Below, one piece after another: positions 34,367 to 44,586 of a DNA stretch of 44,586 nucleotides; the first letter of the stretch is position 1, and every line of letters begins with the position of its first letter. Source of the DNA: Paraferrimonas sp. SM1919 (GTDB lineage Bacteria; Pseudomonadota; Gammaproteobacteria; Enterobacterales; Shewanellaceae); NCBI RefSeq assembly GCF_010993985.1, contig NZ_WINH01000030.1, forward strand, positions 1 through 44,586. Direction: 5' to 3'. Made by a program: the position numbers and the translations under genes. The notes beneath the pieces were generated by a model that made no database searches, was not told where the DNA came from, and saw nothing but the letters and a program-made list of their open reading frames with translations.

Positions 34367-34550
34367 AGGACCCCAGAGTGCCGCCGCAGGCGTAAGCCCT
34401 TGAAACCGGAGTTTCAAGGCGGAGCAGTAATAACCACCGTAGGCTTCTCAGTACGAGCTGAGCTTGCTCAAAAGCAGAAAGATTACAACTCCTAAGAGGT
34501 ATAGCATCGGCTCAGGGACGGAGCCTACTAGCTAACACTCCAGGGAAGAA
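34367..34550 (-). ncRNA. ssrS: 6S RNA
   Basis: About 184 nt on the minus strand between zapA and ygfA, its standard place. Conserved blocks read on that strand: CCTGAGCCGATGCTATACC, the GAGCAAGCTC hairpin, GAGAAGCCTACGG, CCTTGAAAC / GTTTCAAGG and GCCTGCGGCGGCA. The ends CCCTGGAGTG and CACTCTGGGG pair to close the long stem around the open-complex-mimicking bubble. It sequesters sigma-70 RNA polymerase in stationary phase. The 5' end is placed to within a few bases only; a TACAAT-like -10 lies at 34562-34567. Confidence 0.95.
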
Positions 34551-34569
34551 GGTATTCCATTATTGTACT

Positions 34570-34902
34570 TTAGGGTGCTGAACTATCCTGATTCTCTACA
34601 CCTTTTATCAATGCGTTAGCTAATGCTTTTTGCATTGATTCAATTCGTTCATCTACTTGTTTAGCCTGTTGTAGATGTAAAATACTTTGTTGTTTGGCTT
34701 CGTAACTTATTTCTAGCGCCACCATGACCAGCAATTGCGTGATCGAATTAGCGGGGGTTCTGGACTTTGCCAAAACTAGCTTTTGATTCAATTGTGCAGC
34801 AAGCTCAAGTAAGTTATTTTCCTCACCGACAGGGCAATTCACCTTATAACTTTGATCAAGTATTTTAATGCTGACTGGGTTATTGCCCATTGAATCATCC
34901 AT
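34570..34902 (-). CDS. zapA: Cell-division protein ZapA
   Basis: 110 aa. Binds and bundles FtsZ at the division ring. It has the N-terminal globular domain (VSIKILDQSYKVNCPVGEE) and the C-terminal coiled coil (EISYEAKQQSILHLQQAKQVDERIESMQKAL). Start at 34902 (MDDSMGNN) or 34890 (MGNN) cannot be separated; neither has a strong ribosome site. Divergent from ygfB, with 6S RNA downstream. Confidence 0.9.
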   Translation of the reverse strand: MDDSMGNNPVSIKILDQSYKVNCPVGEENNLLELAAQLNQKLVLAKSRTPANSITQLLVMVALEISYEAKQQSILHLQQAKQVDERIESMQKALANALIKGVENQDSSAP

Positions 34903-35080
34903 AAATTAATTAGCCTAACCCTGTGGACTATAGCTAGCAGCAAAATAAAGTTCAAGGCAAATTATACATTGTGTAAATCAATTGCTGATAAAAGTTTCAG
35001 TCAGGCTGTAAACTGCCCTAACAATTCGAACCAGCCTTAAGTATAATAAGAGGCGATATTTATTTAAGAATGGAACCATT

Positions 35081-35659
35081 ATGTCTCTGTCAGCTTCAAT
35101 TATTTTTAAGCAGTTACAGCAACTTCTTCAGGACGCCGAAATGGGCATGTACCCAATTGAAGTGCAGGCGACACTTGCGGGCATCATTGCCGCAGGAACA
35201 AGGGATGATAGTGCCAGTTGGCAAAGTGATTTTTGCCAATTATGTAATGATGGCCAGCCATTACCATCGCCATTACAAGAGGAAGTTAATAAGCTTTATC
35301 AGCAGACGTTAACCACCCTAACTGAAGAAGATTTTGCCTTTAACCTATTATTGCAAGACGACGATGATTATTCTTTATCACAGCGTTTAGAAGGACTCGC
35401 ACTTTGGGTGCAAGCTTTCTTAACGGCCTTGGCTGTGGCGCAACCACAATTAAATCAAGCGCCAGCTGAATTAAAAGAAATGATCGATGACTTGGGCGCT
35501 ATCGCTCAAGTAGAGATCCAAGTTGATGAAAACGAGGAAGGCGAAGTGGCCTATACCGAAGTGACTGAGTATGTAAAAGTTGTCGTCATCAATGCATTTC
35601 ATGAATTCAATCACGGCCCAGAGCAAAAATATACTGAAGAAAAACCAACTCTCCACTAA
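35081..35659 (+). CDS. ygfB: UPF0149 family protein YgfB
   Basis: 192-aa acidic all-helical protein with the family blocks YPIEVQATLAGIIAAGT, AFNLLLQDDDDYSLSQRLEGLALWVQAFL and KVVVINAFHEF. In Pseudomonas a homologue modulates beta-lactamase expression; the role here is unknown. A ribosome site AATGGAACC lies before the ATG. In E. coli pepP comes next; here ubiH starts 2 bp after the stop. Confidence 0.88.
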   Translation: MSLSASIIFKQLQQLLQDAEMGMYPIEVQATLAGIIAAGTRDDSASWQSDFCQLCNDGQPLPSPLQEEVNKLYQQTLTTLTEEDFAFNLLLQDDDDYSLSQRLEGLALWVQAFLTALAVAQPQLNQAPAELKEMIDDLGAIAQVEIQVDENEEGEVAYTEVTEYVKVVVINAFHEFNHGPEQKYTEEKPTLH

Positions 35660-35661
35660 TT

Positions 35662-36846
35662 ATGATTAATACAGCTAAGCAATACGATGTCGTTATCGTT
35701 GGCGGCGCAATGGTCGGGGCTTCCCTTGCGTTAAGTTTGCAAAAGTTGGCACCCAAATTAACGCTTGCCGTGATTGAGGCTCAAACCTTGGGGGCGGCGC
35801 ACCCAGGCTTTGACAGTCGTGCCATTGCCGTTAATCATGCCAGTGTCGATTGGCTGCAGCGTATGCAGATTTGGTCTTACTTAGATGCCAATGCAACGCT
35901 AATTAAAGACATTAATGTCTCGGATCGTGGCCATTTCGGTATGGCAGATATGGCAGCAAAGCGATGGCAGTTAAACTATTTTGGTCAGGTTATCGGGTTG
36001 GCCGATGCGGGTTATCAACTGTATCGAGGTCTTGCCAGTCACCCTAAAATTAGTTTGTACTGCCCAGCAAAAGTGGTGGCCTGTACCGTTACCCAAGACA
36101 GTCATGATTTAACTTTGGACGATGGCAATACCATTAGCGCAAAACTGGTGGTGGCTGCCGATGGTTTACATTCACAGATTAGACAGCAGTTAACATTGCC
36201 TCTTGAGCAGGTCAGTTTTGGCCAATCCGGCCTAATTGCAACGTTAACTATGGACAGACCCCACCATAATAAAGCCTACGAGCGCTTTACTGAGTATGGC
36301 CCATTAGCTTTATTGCCCATGGGGGATAAAAAGATGTCCATGGTGTGGGCCATGACATCCGAGCAGTTGCAGCAGGTTGAGGCCATGGATGACAAGCAGT
36401 TGCTTACAGCTATCCAAAAAGCCTTTGGCTTTAGGGCGGGTATTATTGAGCAAATACAATCAAAAGCGAGTTATCCGTTAATGCTCTCTAGTATGACACG
36501 TACTATTTATCACCGTACGGTATTTGTTGGTAATGCTGCACAAACCCTACACCCTATTGCTGGGCAAGGGTTTAATTTAGGTTTGCGAGACATTAAAGCC
36601 TTAAGTCATATTATCGCTGAAGCGTTCAATGCTGGAGCTGATGTTGGTGCTAATCATGTATTGCACGAGTATTGGCAACAACGGCAACAAGATAGAAATA
36701 ATACCATTAGCGCTATCGAAACCCTAGTCCGTGGATTTTCAAATGATTATTTGCCATTGGTGGCAGGTCGTAATTGTACATTACGGCTATTGGCATGGTT
36801 GCCACAGTTACAAACCCCGCTAGTTAGTAAAGCTACGGGCTATTAA
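35662..36846 (+). CDS. ubiH: 2-polyprenyl-6-methoxyphenol hydroxylase
   Basis: 394-aa FAD monooxygenase of ubiquinone synthesis. FAD loop IVGGAMVGASLAL, the DSRAIAVN segment after the first strand pair, VVAADGLHSQIR and the C-terminal VGNAAQTLHPIAGQGFNLGLRDIKAL. The GNAAQ (not GDAAH) wording is characteristic of UbiH. Linked to ubiI by 9 bp. One of several paralogues, so the exact ring position rests on motif and order. Confidence 0.9.
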   Translation: MINTAKQYDVVIVGGAMVGASLALSLQKLAPKLTLAVIEAQTLGAAHPGFDSRAIAVNHASVDWLQRMQIWSYLDANATLIKDINVSDRGHFGMADMAAKRWQLNYFGQVIGLADAGYQLYRGLASHPKISLYCPAKVVACTVTQDSHDLTLDDGNTISAKLVVAADGLHSQIRQQLTLPLEQVSFGQSGLIATLTMDRPHHNKAYERFTEYGPLALLPMGDKKMSMVWAMTSEQLQQVEAMDDKQLLTAIQKAFGFRAGIIEQIQSKASYPLMLSSMTRTIYHRTVFVGNAAQTLHPIAGQGFNLGLRDIKALSHIIAEAFNAGADVGANHVLHEYWQQRQQDRNNTISAIETLVRGFSNDYLPLVAGRNCTLRLLAWLPQLQTPLVSKATGY

Positions 36847-36855
36847 GGTCAGATT

Positions 36856-38040
36856 ATGTTTACGACGCAAAGTGTTGATGTAGCAATTATTGGTAATGCC
36901 ATGGTGGGCCTAGCGAGTGCTATTGGTTTAGCCCAGCAAGGTTTACAGGTGGCACTGATTGGCCCAGACAGCTATAAGCCATTAACGGCTGACACTGAAC
37001 TTAGGGTAAGTGCCATTAATCATGCTAGCCAAGCTTTACTTGAGAGTCTTGGGGTATGGCCGCTGCTTGATCACAGTCGTGTTGGTTGTTATCAAAGCAT
37101 GCAGGTATGGCAAAAAGATGGCTTAGGCGCGATTAACTTTGATGAATTACCGCTGGGGCAAAACTCTATAGGCGCCATCATAGAAAACCAAAATATAGTT
37201 AATGCCCTATGGCAGCGTGCTGAACAACTTGAAAACTTAACGATTATGGATGCCAGCGCCAGTCAAATTGCCATGGGCGAGCGTGAGGCCTGGTTGACCC
37301 TAAGTGATGCCAAACAGTTAACTGCCCGCCTAGTGTTGGGCGCTGATGGCGCTAACTCTTGGTTAAGGCAAAGCTGTAATGTCGGGTTGACCTTTTGGGA
37401 TTACCAACATCATGGCTTAGTGGCCACCATTAAAACCGAGTTGCCACACCAAGGCTGCGCCAGACAGGCATTTTTAAATACTGGGCCATTAGCCTTTTTA
37501 CCTTTAAACGACAGTCACCACTGTTCAATTGTATGGTCACTGCCACCGCAATTGGCACAGCAAAAACAAGCTCTTACCCAGCAAGCGTTTGAACGCAGCC
37601 TGCACGCCAGCTTCGATGGTAAGTTAGGCTTGTTAGAGTTAGTGTCTGAACGTCAAAGTTTCCCACTTCGGATGCGTTACGCCAAGCAGTTTGCAGGGCA
37701 ACGTTTCTTGTTATTGGGGGATGCCGCCCATACCATTCACCCATTAGCGGGTCAGGGAGTAAACTTGGGCTTTGCCGATGTGGCGGATATGCTGCTAAGC
37801 ATGCAAGATATTCAGGCTAAAAATGCCGATATTGGTGATTACCGCCAGTGGCGACCTTGGGAACGTAAGCGTAAGGCCGAAGCTACTAAGATGATCAGTC
37901 TGATGGAAGTCTTAAAACGTACTTTTGCCATTGAACACCCAGTGGCCAAAGGTGTGCTTGCAGCAGGAATGAAGCTGGTGGACAAACTGCCAGGGGTTAA
38001 GCCTTGGTTGCTTTCCCAAGCGCTGGGTAAGAGAGATTAG
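36856..38040 (+). CDS. ubiI: FAD-dependent ubiquinone hydroxylase, UbiI/VisC type
   Basis: 394-aa paralogue of ubiH. IIGNAMVGLASAIGL, ELRVSAINHAS, LVLGADGANSWLRQ and LLGDAAHTIHPLAGQGVNLGFADV. In E. coli ubiI (visC) also follows ubiH and precedes gcvT, performing C5 hydroxylation. In Shewanella a gene here could cover more than one position, so UbiF-like activity cannot be ruled out. Confidence 0.85.
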   Translation: MFTTQSVDVAIIGNAMVGLASAIGLAQQGLQVALIGPDSYKPLTADTELRVSAINHASQALLESLGVWPLLDHSRVGCYQSMQVWQKDGLGAINFDELPLGQNSIGAIIENQNIVNALWQRAEQLENLTIMDASASQIAMGEREAWLTLSDAKQLTARLVLGADGANSWLRQSCNVGLTFWDYQHHGLVATIKTELPHQGCARQAFLNTGPLAFLPLNDSHHCSIVWSLPPQLAQQKQALTQQAFERSLHASFDGKLGLLELVSERQSFPLRMRYAKQFAGQRFLLLGDAAHTIHPLAGQGVNLGFADVADMLLSMQDIQAKNADIGDYRQWRPWERKRKAEATKMISLMEVLKRTFAIEHPVAKGVLAAGMKLVDKLPGVKPWLLSQALGKRD

Positions 38041-38218
38041 AAATCCTAATCTGAGTCGGTAAAATTTCTAATTATAATTATTGTGATATGGACTTAATTT
38101 GGCTATACAAAATATTCGCTATAGGTATAATCCGATCACATTTTTGTGAAATTTGTGGTTCATCAATTCGTGATTTTTATGGATTTTTGTTGTCACAAGG
38201 TTAAGGATAATTATTCTC

Positions 38219-39313
38219 ATGTCTGCACAAACGCCTCTTTATCATAAGCACCTTGAAGCGGGTGCTAAAATGGTGGATTTTTTCGGCTGGCAAATGCCAA
38301 TAAATTATGGCTCACAAATTGAAGAGCACCACTATGTACGAAAGGATGCGGGCATGTTTGACGTTTCCCACATGACAGTGGTTGACGTAACCGGCAGCGA
38401 TGCCAAAACCTTCCTTCAGAAATTGTTCGCCAACGATGTTGCCAAACTCACTACCCCAGGTAAAGCCCTTTACAGCGCTATGTTAAACCATGATGGCGGT
38501 GTGATTGATGATCTAATCACCTATTACCTCAACGATGAGTTCTACCGCGTCGTCGTTAATTCAGCTACCCGTGAAAAAGACTTAGCTTGGATGGCCGAGC
38601 AATCCCAAGGCTTCAGCCTAACCATCAGCGAGCGTCCAGAGCTGGCAATGGTGGCCGTACAGGGGCCCAACGCCAAAGAAAAAGCCTCTCAAGTATTTAC
38701 TGCTGAGCAAAACCAAGCGGTTGCAGGTATGAAGCCATTTTTCGCGGTAGAAGCCGGTGAGCTATTTATTGCCACTACTGGTTATACTGGCGAAGAGGGT
38801 TACGAAATTATTGTCCATCAAGACAAAGTGGCCGAGTTATGGCAAGCCTTCGTCGACGCCGATATCAAGCCATGTGGTCTTGGTGCCCGCGATACCCTAC
38901 GCCTTGAGGCTGGTATGAATCTTTATGGCCAAGATATGGATGAAAGTGTATCGCCATTAGCGGCGAACATGGCTTGGACTATCGCTTGGGAACCAACAGA
39001 TCGCGACTTTAATGGTCGTCTTGCTTTAGAGCAAGCCAAGGCAAATGGCACCGAAAAAATGGTTGGTCTGATCATGACTGACAAAGGTGTTTTACGTGCA
39101 GGCACTAAAGTCTTTTTTGTTGATGAAAATGGTACAGAACAGCAAGGTGTTGTGACTTCTGGTACTTTTTCACCGACCCTAGGTTACGCCATTGCCATGG
39201 CGCGCGTACCTAAAAACATAAAAGACACCGCTGAAGTTGAGCTTCGTAAAAAACGAGCTACAGTGAGTGTCATCAAACCAAGTTTTGTCCGTAACGGCAA
39301 ACAAGCCTTTTAA
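38219..39313 (+). CDS. gcvT: Glycine cleavage system T-protein (aminomethyltransferase)
   Basis: 364 aa. Transfers the methylene from H-protein to tetrahydrofolate. VDFFGWQMPINYGSQIEEH at the start, DVSHM, LNHDGGVIDDLI with the catalytic Asp, GYTGEEGYEI, GLGARDTLRLEAGMNLYGQDM and the C-terminal GVVTSGTFSPTLG. AAGGATAA precedes the ATG. The 178-bp leader has a TATAAT (38126-38131) without a good -35; no glycine riboswitch architecture was seen. Confidence 0.97.
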   Translation: MSAQTPLYHKHLEAGAKMVDFFGWQMPINYGSQIEEHHYVRKDAGMFDVSHMTVVDVTGSDAKTFLQKLFANDVAKLTTPGKALYSAMLNHDGGVIDDLITYYLNDEFYRVVVNSATREKDLAWMAEQSQGFSLTISERPELAMVAVQGPNAKEKASQVFTAEQNQAVAGMKPFFAVEAGELFIATTGYTGEEGYEIIVHQDKVAELWQAFVDADIKPCGLGARDTLRLEAGMNLYGQDMDESVSPLAANMAWTIAWEPTDRDFNGRLALEQAKANGTEKMVGLIMTDKGVLRAGTKVFFVDENGTEQQGVVTSGTFSPTLGYAIAMARVPKNIKDTAEVELRKKRATVSVIKPSFVRNGKQAF

Positions 39314-39331
39314 TTAGCTAAGGAACAAGAG

Positions 39332-39721
39332 ATGAGCAACATCCCACAAGAGCTAAAATACACCACCTCTCATGAGTGGGTTCGTCAAGAAGAAGACGGT
39401 ACTTTTACAGTAGGTATTACCGAGCATGCCCAAGAGCTGCTAGGTGACATGGTGTTTGTTGACCTACCTGATGTTGGTGACAGTGTTGACGGTGGTGACG
39501 ACTGCGCAGTAGCAGAGTCTGTAAAAGCCGCCTCAGACATTTACTCACCACTTTCTGGTGAAATCGTAGCTGTTAACGAAGATCTAGAAGATGAGCCAGA
39601 GCTGGTAAACAATGAACCATACACAGATGGTTGGTTGTTCCGTATTGCGCCAACTGATCTTGCTGAGCTTGACGATCTGTTAGACGCTGAAGGTTACCAA
39701 GCCGTAATCGACGACGAATAA
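39332..39721 (+). CDS. gcvH: Glycine cleavage system H-protein
   Basis: 129-aa lipoyl carrier shuttling the aminomethyl group between P, T and L proteins. The lipoylated Lys65 is in AESVKAASDIYSPLSGE. Normal length. AAGGAACAAGAG before the ATG, 18 bp after gcvT. Confidence 0.97.
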   Translation: MSNIPQELKYTTSHEWVRQEEDGTFTVGITEHAQELLGDMVFVDLPDVGDSVDGGDDCAVAESVKAASDIYSPLSGEIVAVNEDLEDEPELVNNEPYTDGWLFRIAPTDLAELDDLLDAEGYQAVIDDE

Positions 39722-39736
39722 TATTTATTAATATTT

Positions 39737-39765
39737 AAAAGCCCTCGTATTGAGGGCTTTTATTT
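39737..39765 (+). terminator. Intrinsic terminator between gcvH and gcvP
   Basis: AAAAGCCCTC / GAGGGCTTTT, five-base loop, then ATTTTT. It lies inside what is usually one gcvTHP operon, so gcvP is either reached by read-through or has its own promoter in 39766-39829. Confidence 0.82.
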
Positions 39766-39829
39766 TTAAGGCTATACCGCTTACACGCACGTAACAGTGG
39801 TAGATTTTTGCTGTTTTTAGGGAAAACTA

Positions 39830-42721
<2,892 letters not shown>

Positions 42722-42729
42722 TTTTGGCT

Positions 42730-42872
42730 GCACCTGCTTCGCGCTAGCTGCGTTAAAAGCAGGTGCTAACCCGAGTCACGTAGCGCACTACGCTCCCCGG
42801 GCTTAGCATCTACTTTCGCCTTGCTATCATCTCGCAGGACTTGCCAAAATGAGTATTGTATACACTGACTAA
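42730..42872 (+). ncRNA. Structured tandem unit 1 after gcvP
   Basis: A nested stem: GGTGCTAA (42762-42769) with TTAGCATC (42803-42810), CCCG (42770-42773) with CGGG (42798-42801), AGCG (42782-42785) with CGCT (42791-42794). GCACCTGCTT (42730-42739) can instead pair with AAGCAGGTGC (42757-42766), which overlaps the outer stem, so the two folds exclude each other. A 33-nt tail starting CTTGCCAAAATGAG (42840-42872) is shared with unit 2. A terminator follows at 42920. No open frame of note. It may be a small RNA, a gcvP 3'-UTR structure or a mobile palindromic repeat. Confidence 0.5.
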
Positions 42873-42919
42873 ATTTTGGTAGTGTCTGCGGATAGAAAGT
42901 GTTTTCTCTCGAGATTAGA

Positions 42920-42945
42920 AGCTCTGACTTGTTCAGAGCTTTTTT
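42920..42945 (+). terminator. Terminator after unit 1
   Basis: AGCTCTGA / TCAGAGCT, five-base loop, run of T. It is also the first terminator downstream of gcvP. Confidence 0.85.
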
Positions 42946-42964
42946 GTATTTAAATCTAGTTTAC

Positions 42965-43087
42965 GGCGTTCGCCTCGCCTCCCAACCCGCATCACGTAGC
43001 GAACTTCGCTCAACGGGCTTGGAAGGCTCAACGCCTTGTACTGATTTTGCAAGCCTTGCCAAAATGAGCATTACATACACTGACTAA
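42965..43087 (+). ncRNA. Structured tandem unit 2
   Basis: Same plan as unit 1 about 216 bp on: GGCGTT / AACGCC, GCCTCCCAA (42977-42985) / TTGGAAGGC (43019-43027), CCCG (42986-42989) / CGGG (43014-43017), AGCGA (42998-43002) / TCGCT (43006-43010). The outer-stem bases differ from unit 1 on both sides yet still pair. The tail 43055-43087 differs from unit 1 at three positions. Its own terminator follows about 40 nt later, as in unit 1. The 441-bp gap between gcvP and the next gene is thus filled by these two units and their terminators. Confidence 0.5.
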
Positions 43088-43126
43088 GCTTCACGATTAC
43101 TGCGGTTTAGTTGGAATTAGAAATTG

Positions 43127-43157
43127 AAGCCCTAGCTGAAAAGCTAGGGCTTTTTAA
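43127..43157 (+). terminator. Terminator after unit 2
   Basis: Perfect 11-bp stem AAGCCCTAGCT / AGCTAGGGCTT, four-base loop, five T on the plus strand. From the minus side it could also end the 97-aa gene, with a weaker T run. Confidence 0.85.
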
Positions 43158-43162
43158 TAGCA

Positions 43163-43456
43163 TTAATCTTCGTGCTTGGTTTTAAATTGGCTGATAATGG
43201 AACTGGCCGAAACCCAAACGATTGCAAAACCACCTAACCCAATAGCAAGTCTATCTTTTTCTAGGTCACCAAAGTTAACCGCTTGTGTATAGAGACCAAA
43301 GGTTTTTATTATTAATAAAATGCCGTGGTAAATAGCAAACGAAGATAAGATGAAGGTTACAGTCTTTTCAAGGCTAGGAATCTCTTTATTGTTGTAATAG
43401 TGCACAGCTATGTAACAAATGAAAATGCCCACAAATATCCAATGTAATAAGGTCAT
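43163..43456 (-). CDS. Unknown 97-aa membrane protein
   Basis: Three hydrophobic helices (about 3-20, 30-52, 70-88) with a charged tail FKTKHED. Its ATG overlaps the stop of the 204-aa gene by 4 bp (ATGA type), so the two are made together. No family recognised. The setting is accessory DNA next to repeats. Confidence 0.6.
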   Translation of the reverse strand: MTLLHWIFVGIFICYIAVHYYNNKEIPSLEKTVTFILSSFAIYHGILLIIKTFGLYTQAVNFGDLEKDRLAIGLGGFAIVWVSASSIISQFKTKHED

Positions 43457-44067
43457 AGCTGCTCCCTTAAAACTTTAATATCAAGAAGGTCCTCATACAG
43501 CTTTACCCTCTTATTAGACATCTCAGATAGCTTTTCAGTAGCATCTAGAATCTCATCACGTAGATTGTTGGATTCGTCAATCAAGCTTTGATTTTTTTGC
43601 GAGAGTTCAGTTATTTCTTTATTGAATCTAGATTTTAAAATCAGAGAATAAAGCCCTGATGAAGATAGAATTAAACCTGATATATAACCCAAATAAGTGA
43701 AATTAATGTCGCTGGATATTAGAGTTGTTAAAACGCTGCTTACAAGAAAACTAAGGCCCAAAGCAATTGAGAAAAAGTAGTTATAAACCCTGCTATTCTT
43801 TGCTTTGAGGTTACGTAAGGACTTTCGATTGCTGTGCAAGAAATGAATAGACTCTTCTAGCTCGGTCTTCTTTTGATGTAGTAACTCTTGCTCTTCAGAG
43901 GTGACCTCATCATAAGTTTTGAACCAATCTTCTGACTTTTCAATTAGCAGATCTATAGCTTCTTTAGACGGAGCTTTGGAGGTGTTTTTTATTAATTCGC
44001 CTAATCTATTTATCTCTTCGAGGGTTGTAGTCAGTTTCTTTTCCATAAGGTTGTGTCTAATTTCCAT
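43453..44067 (-). CDS. Unknown coiled-coil membrane protein, 204 aa
   Basis: Long N-terminal coiled coil (about 8-95, rich in Glu/Lys/Leu), two membrane helices in the middle (about 95-117 and 125-145), then a second coiled coil (147-200, ITELSQKNQSLIDESNNLRDEIL). This symmetric hairpin layout puts both coils in the cytoplasm. Start at 44067 or the ATG at 44046; neither has a clear ribosome site. It is first of an overlapping two-gene unit. No family recognised; scaffolding, sensing or phage-defence roles are all open. Confidence 0.6.
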   Translation of the reverse strand: MEIRHNLMEKKLTTTLEEINRLGELIKNTSKAPSKEAIDLLIEKSEDWFKTYDEVTSEEQELLHQKKTELEESIHFLHSNRKSLRNLKAKNSRVYNYFFSIALGLSFLVSSVLTTLISSDINFTYLGYISGLILSSSGLYSLILKSRFNKEITELSQKNQSLIDESNNLRDEILDATEKLSEMSNKRVKLYEDLLDIKVLREQL

Positions 44068-44184
44068 CTAGAGCGTGTTAAATACACTGTATAACAGTTG
44101 GCTTTTAATTAATAGGTGGCCTATAGGGGAAAAATAACTATTGTAATCAATAGCGGCAGAGAAACTTGATTTCCTAACTTGAAG

Positions 44185-44210
44185 CAATGCAAGCAGAAAC
44201 GCTTGCATTG
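44185..44210. repeat. Perfect hairpin in the 44068-44310 gap
   Basis: CAATGCAAGC / GCTTGCATTG with a six-base loop, weakly T-rich after it on the plus strand. Apart from this and two copies of TCTGTATTCG, the 243-bp gap shows nothing recognisable; the promoter of the minus-strand pair should be near 44068-44110. Confidence 0.5.
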
Positions 44211-44310
44211 TTTGTTCTGGGAAAGATCTAGATTACAGATCACTGAGTACGGAGTACTGATTTTTCTGTATTCGGTTATCGGTAGTCTGTATTCGAATAA
44301 GTGCCGGACA

Positions 44311-44559
44311 TTATGTTGCAGCGGTTTGTAGCTGCATTTTTTTACGTAATGCAGGTTTGTGATTAGTGATCACAATAGGCTCGCTTTCGCTTCCTTGTAT
44401 AACAAAGATTTTTGATATGTTTTTACTGGCTAAGAAATCAAATTTAGGGTCTTGATTGGTGTTCACCCATTGCCCTTGGCCAACAACCGCAATTGTATCC
44501 CCTTGAAACTGTAGTGGCATAGTTAATTTGGCCACCTGATTAGAGGTGTTAAAATACAC
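44311..44559 (-). CDS. Possible small unknown protein, up to 82 aa
   Basis: Open from GTG 44559 (stop in frame at 44581-44583) to 44311. The body (FQGDTIAVVGQGQWVNTNQ, FDFLASKNISKIFVIQGSES) looks like real protein. The start is unsure: GTG 44559 lies in a palindrome without a spaced ribosome site, and ATG 44520 (69 aa) is the other choice. No family recognised. Confidence 0.45.
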   Translation of the reverse strand: MYFNTSNQVAKLTMPLQFQGDTIAVVGQGQWVNTNQDPKFDFLASKNISKIFVIQGSESEPIVITNHKPALRKKMQLQTAAT

Positions 44560-44562
44560 CTC
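44528..44562 (+). promoter_or_regulatory. Promoter with overlapping palindrome at the window end
   Basis: TTGGCC (44528-44533), 16 bases, TAAAAT (44550-44555) form a fair sigma-70 promoter pointing right. The palindrome GAGGTGT-TAAAAT-ACACCTC (about 44543-44562) covers the -10, as a repressor site would. It also spans the GTG of the minus-strand gene. Confidence 0.4.
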
Positions 44563-44582
44563 ATAGCATAACAGGTGACACT

Positions 44583-44586
44583 ATGA
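44583..44586 (+). CDS. Possible start of a plus-strand gene cut by the window edge
   Basis: Only ATGA is visible. It is suggested by AGGTGA four bases upstream and the promoter-like sequence before that. The product cannot be judged. Confidence 0.25.

Noticed and set aside
38041..38218. Glycine riboswitch before gcvT
   Set aside because: The leader lacks the tandem aptamer architecture and conserved G-rich segments; only an isolated TATAAT was found.
42899..43087. 62-codon open frame through structured unit 2
   Set aside because: It crosses a terminator and the paired stems, has no family likeness, and is better explained by the RNA/DNA structure.

Overview
The window reads as a chromosomal segment of a gammaproteobacterium, most likely Shewanella or a close relative. 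That assignment is an inference from gene order and protein type: tolC<>nudF-DUF1249-cpdA-yqiA-parE, a sorbosone-dehydrogenase-like gene set between parE and parC, lptFG divergent from pepA-valS, and the block serA ... rpiA-fau-6S RNA-zapA<>ygfB-ubiH-ubiI-gcvTHP. Most of it is a well-packed core genome with short overlaps, clear ribosome-binding sites and intrinsic terminators.

Layout. 1-9.4 kb: the start of tolC on the minus strand, then a plus-strand run covering ADP-sugar hydrolysis (nudF), cAMP breakdown (cpdA), an esterase (yqiA), topoisomerase IV (parE, parC), phospholipid acylation (plsC) and an RNase E regulator (rraB). 9.5-13.4 kb: a LrgA/LrgB-type membrane pair, a minus-strand signalling pair (REC-CheC protein and PAS-GGDEF cyclase), DUF1289 and an outer-membrane barrel. 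13.6-21.9 kb: valS and pepA, the LPS exporter genes lptF-lptG, an RDD membrane protein and a small secreted protein.

22.0-26.9 kb: a 4.8-kb island at the 3' end of a tRNA-Leu(CAA) gene, bounded by a 69-bp direct repeat that includes the tRNA terminator. It carries a REP-associated Y1 transposase, a cargo block flanked by two nearly identical ~172-bp repeats (an ankyrin-like 508-aa protein, a one-helix 75-aa protein and an orphan GroES-like protein) and a further membrane protein. No integrase is visible. 26.9-42.7 kb: a secreted protein, a META lipoprotein with ygfZ, serA, an aldehyde dehydrogenase, a periplasmic glutathione peroxidase, rpiA, fau, 6S RNA, zapA, and then ygfB, two ubiquinone hydroxylases and the glycine cleavage system.

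42.7-44.6 kb: accessory DNA. Two tandem units follow gcvP. Each has a nested hairpin, a shared 33-nt tail and its own terminator, and the outer stem shows paired base changes between the units. Next come an overlapping pair of unknown membrane/coiled-coil genes and a divergent unit around a palindrome at the window end.

The best candidates for something undescribed are the island cargo with its GroES-like gene and repeat system, and the tandem structured units after gcvP. No function is claimed for either.
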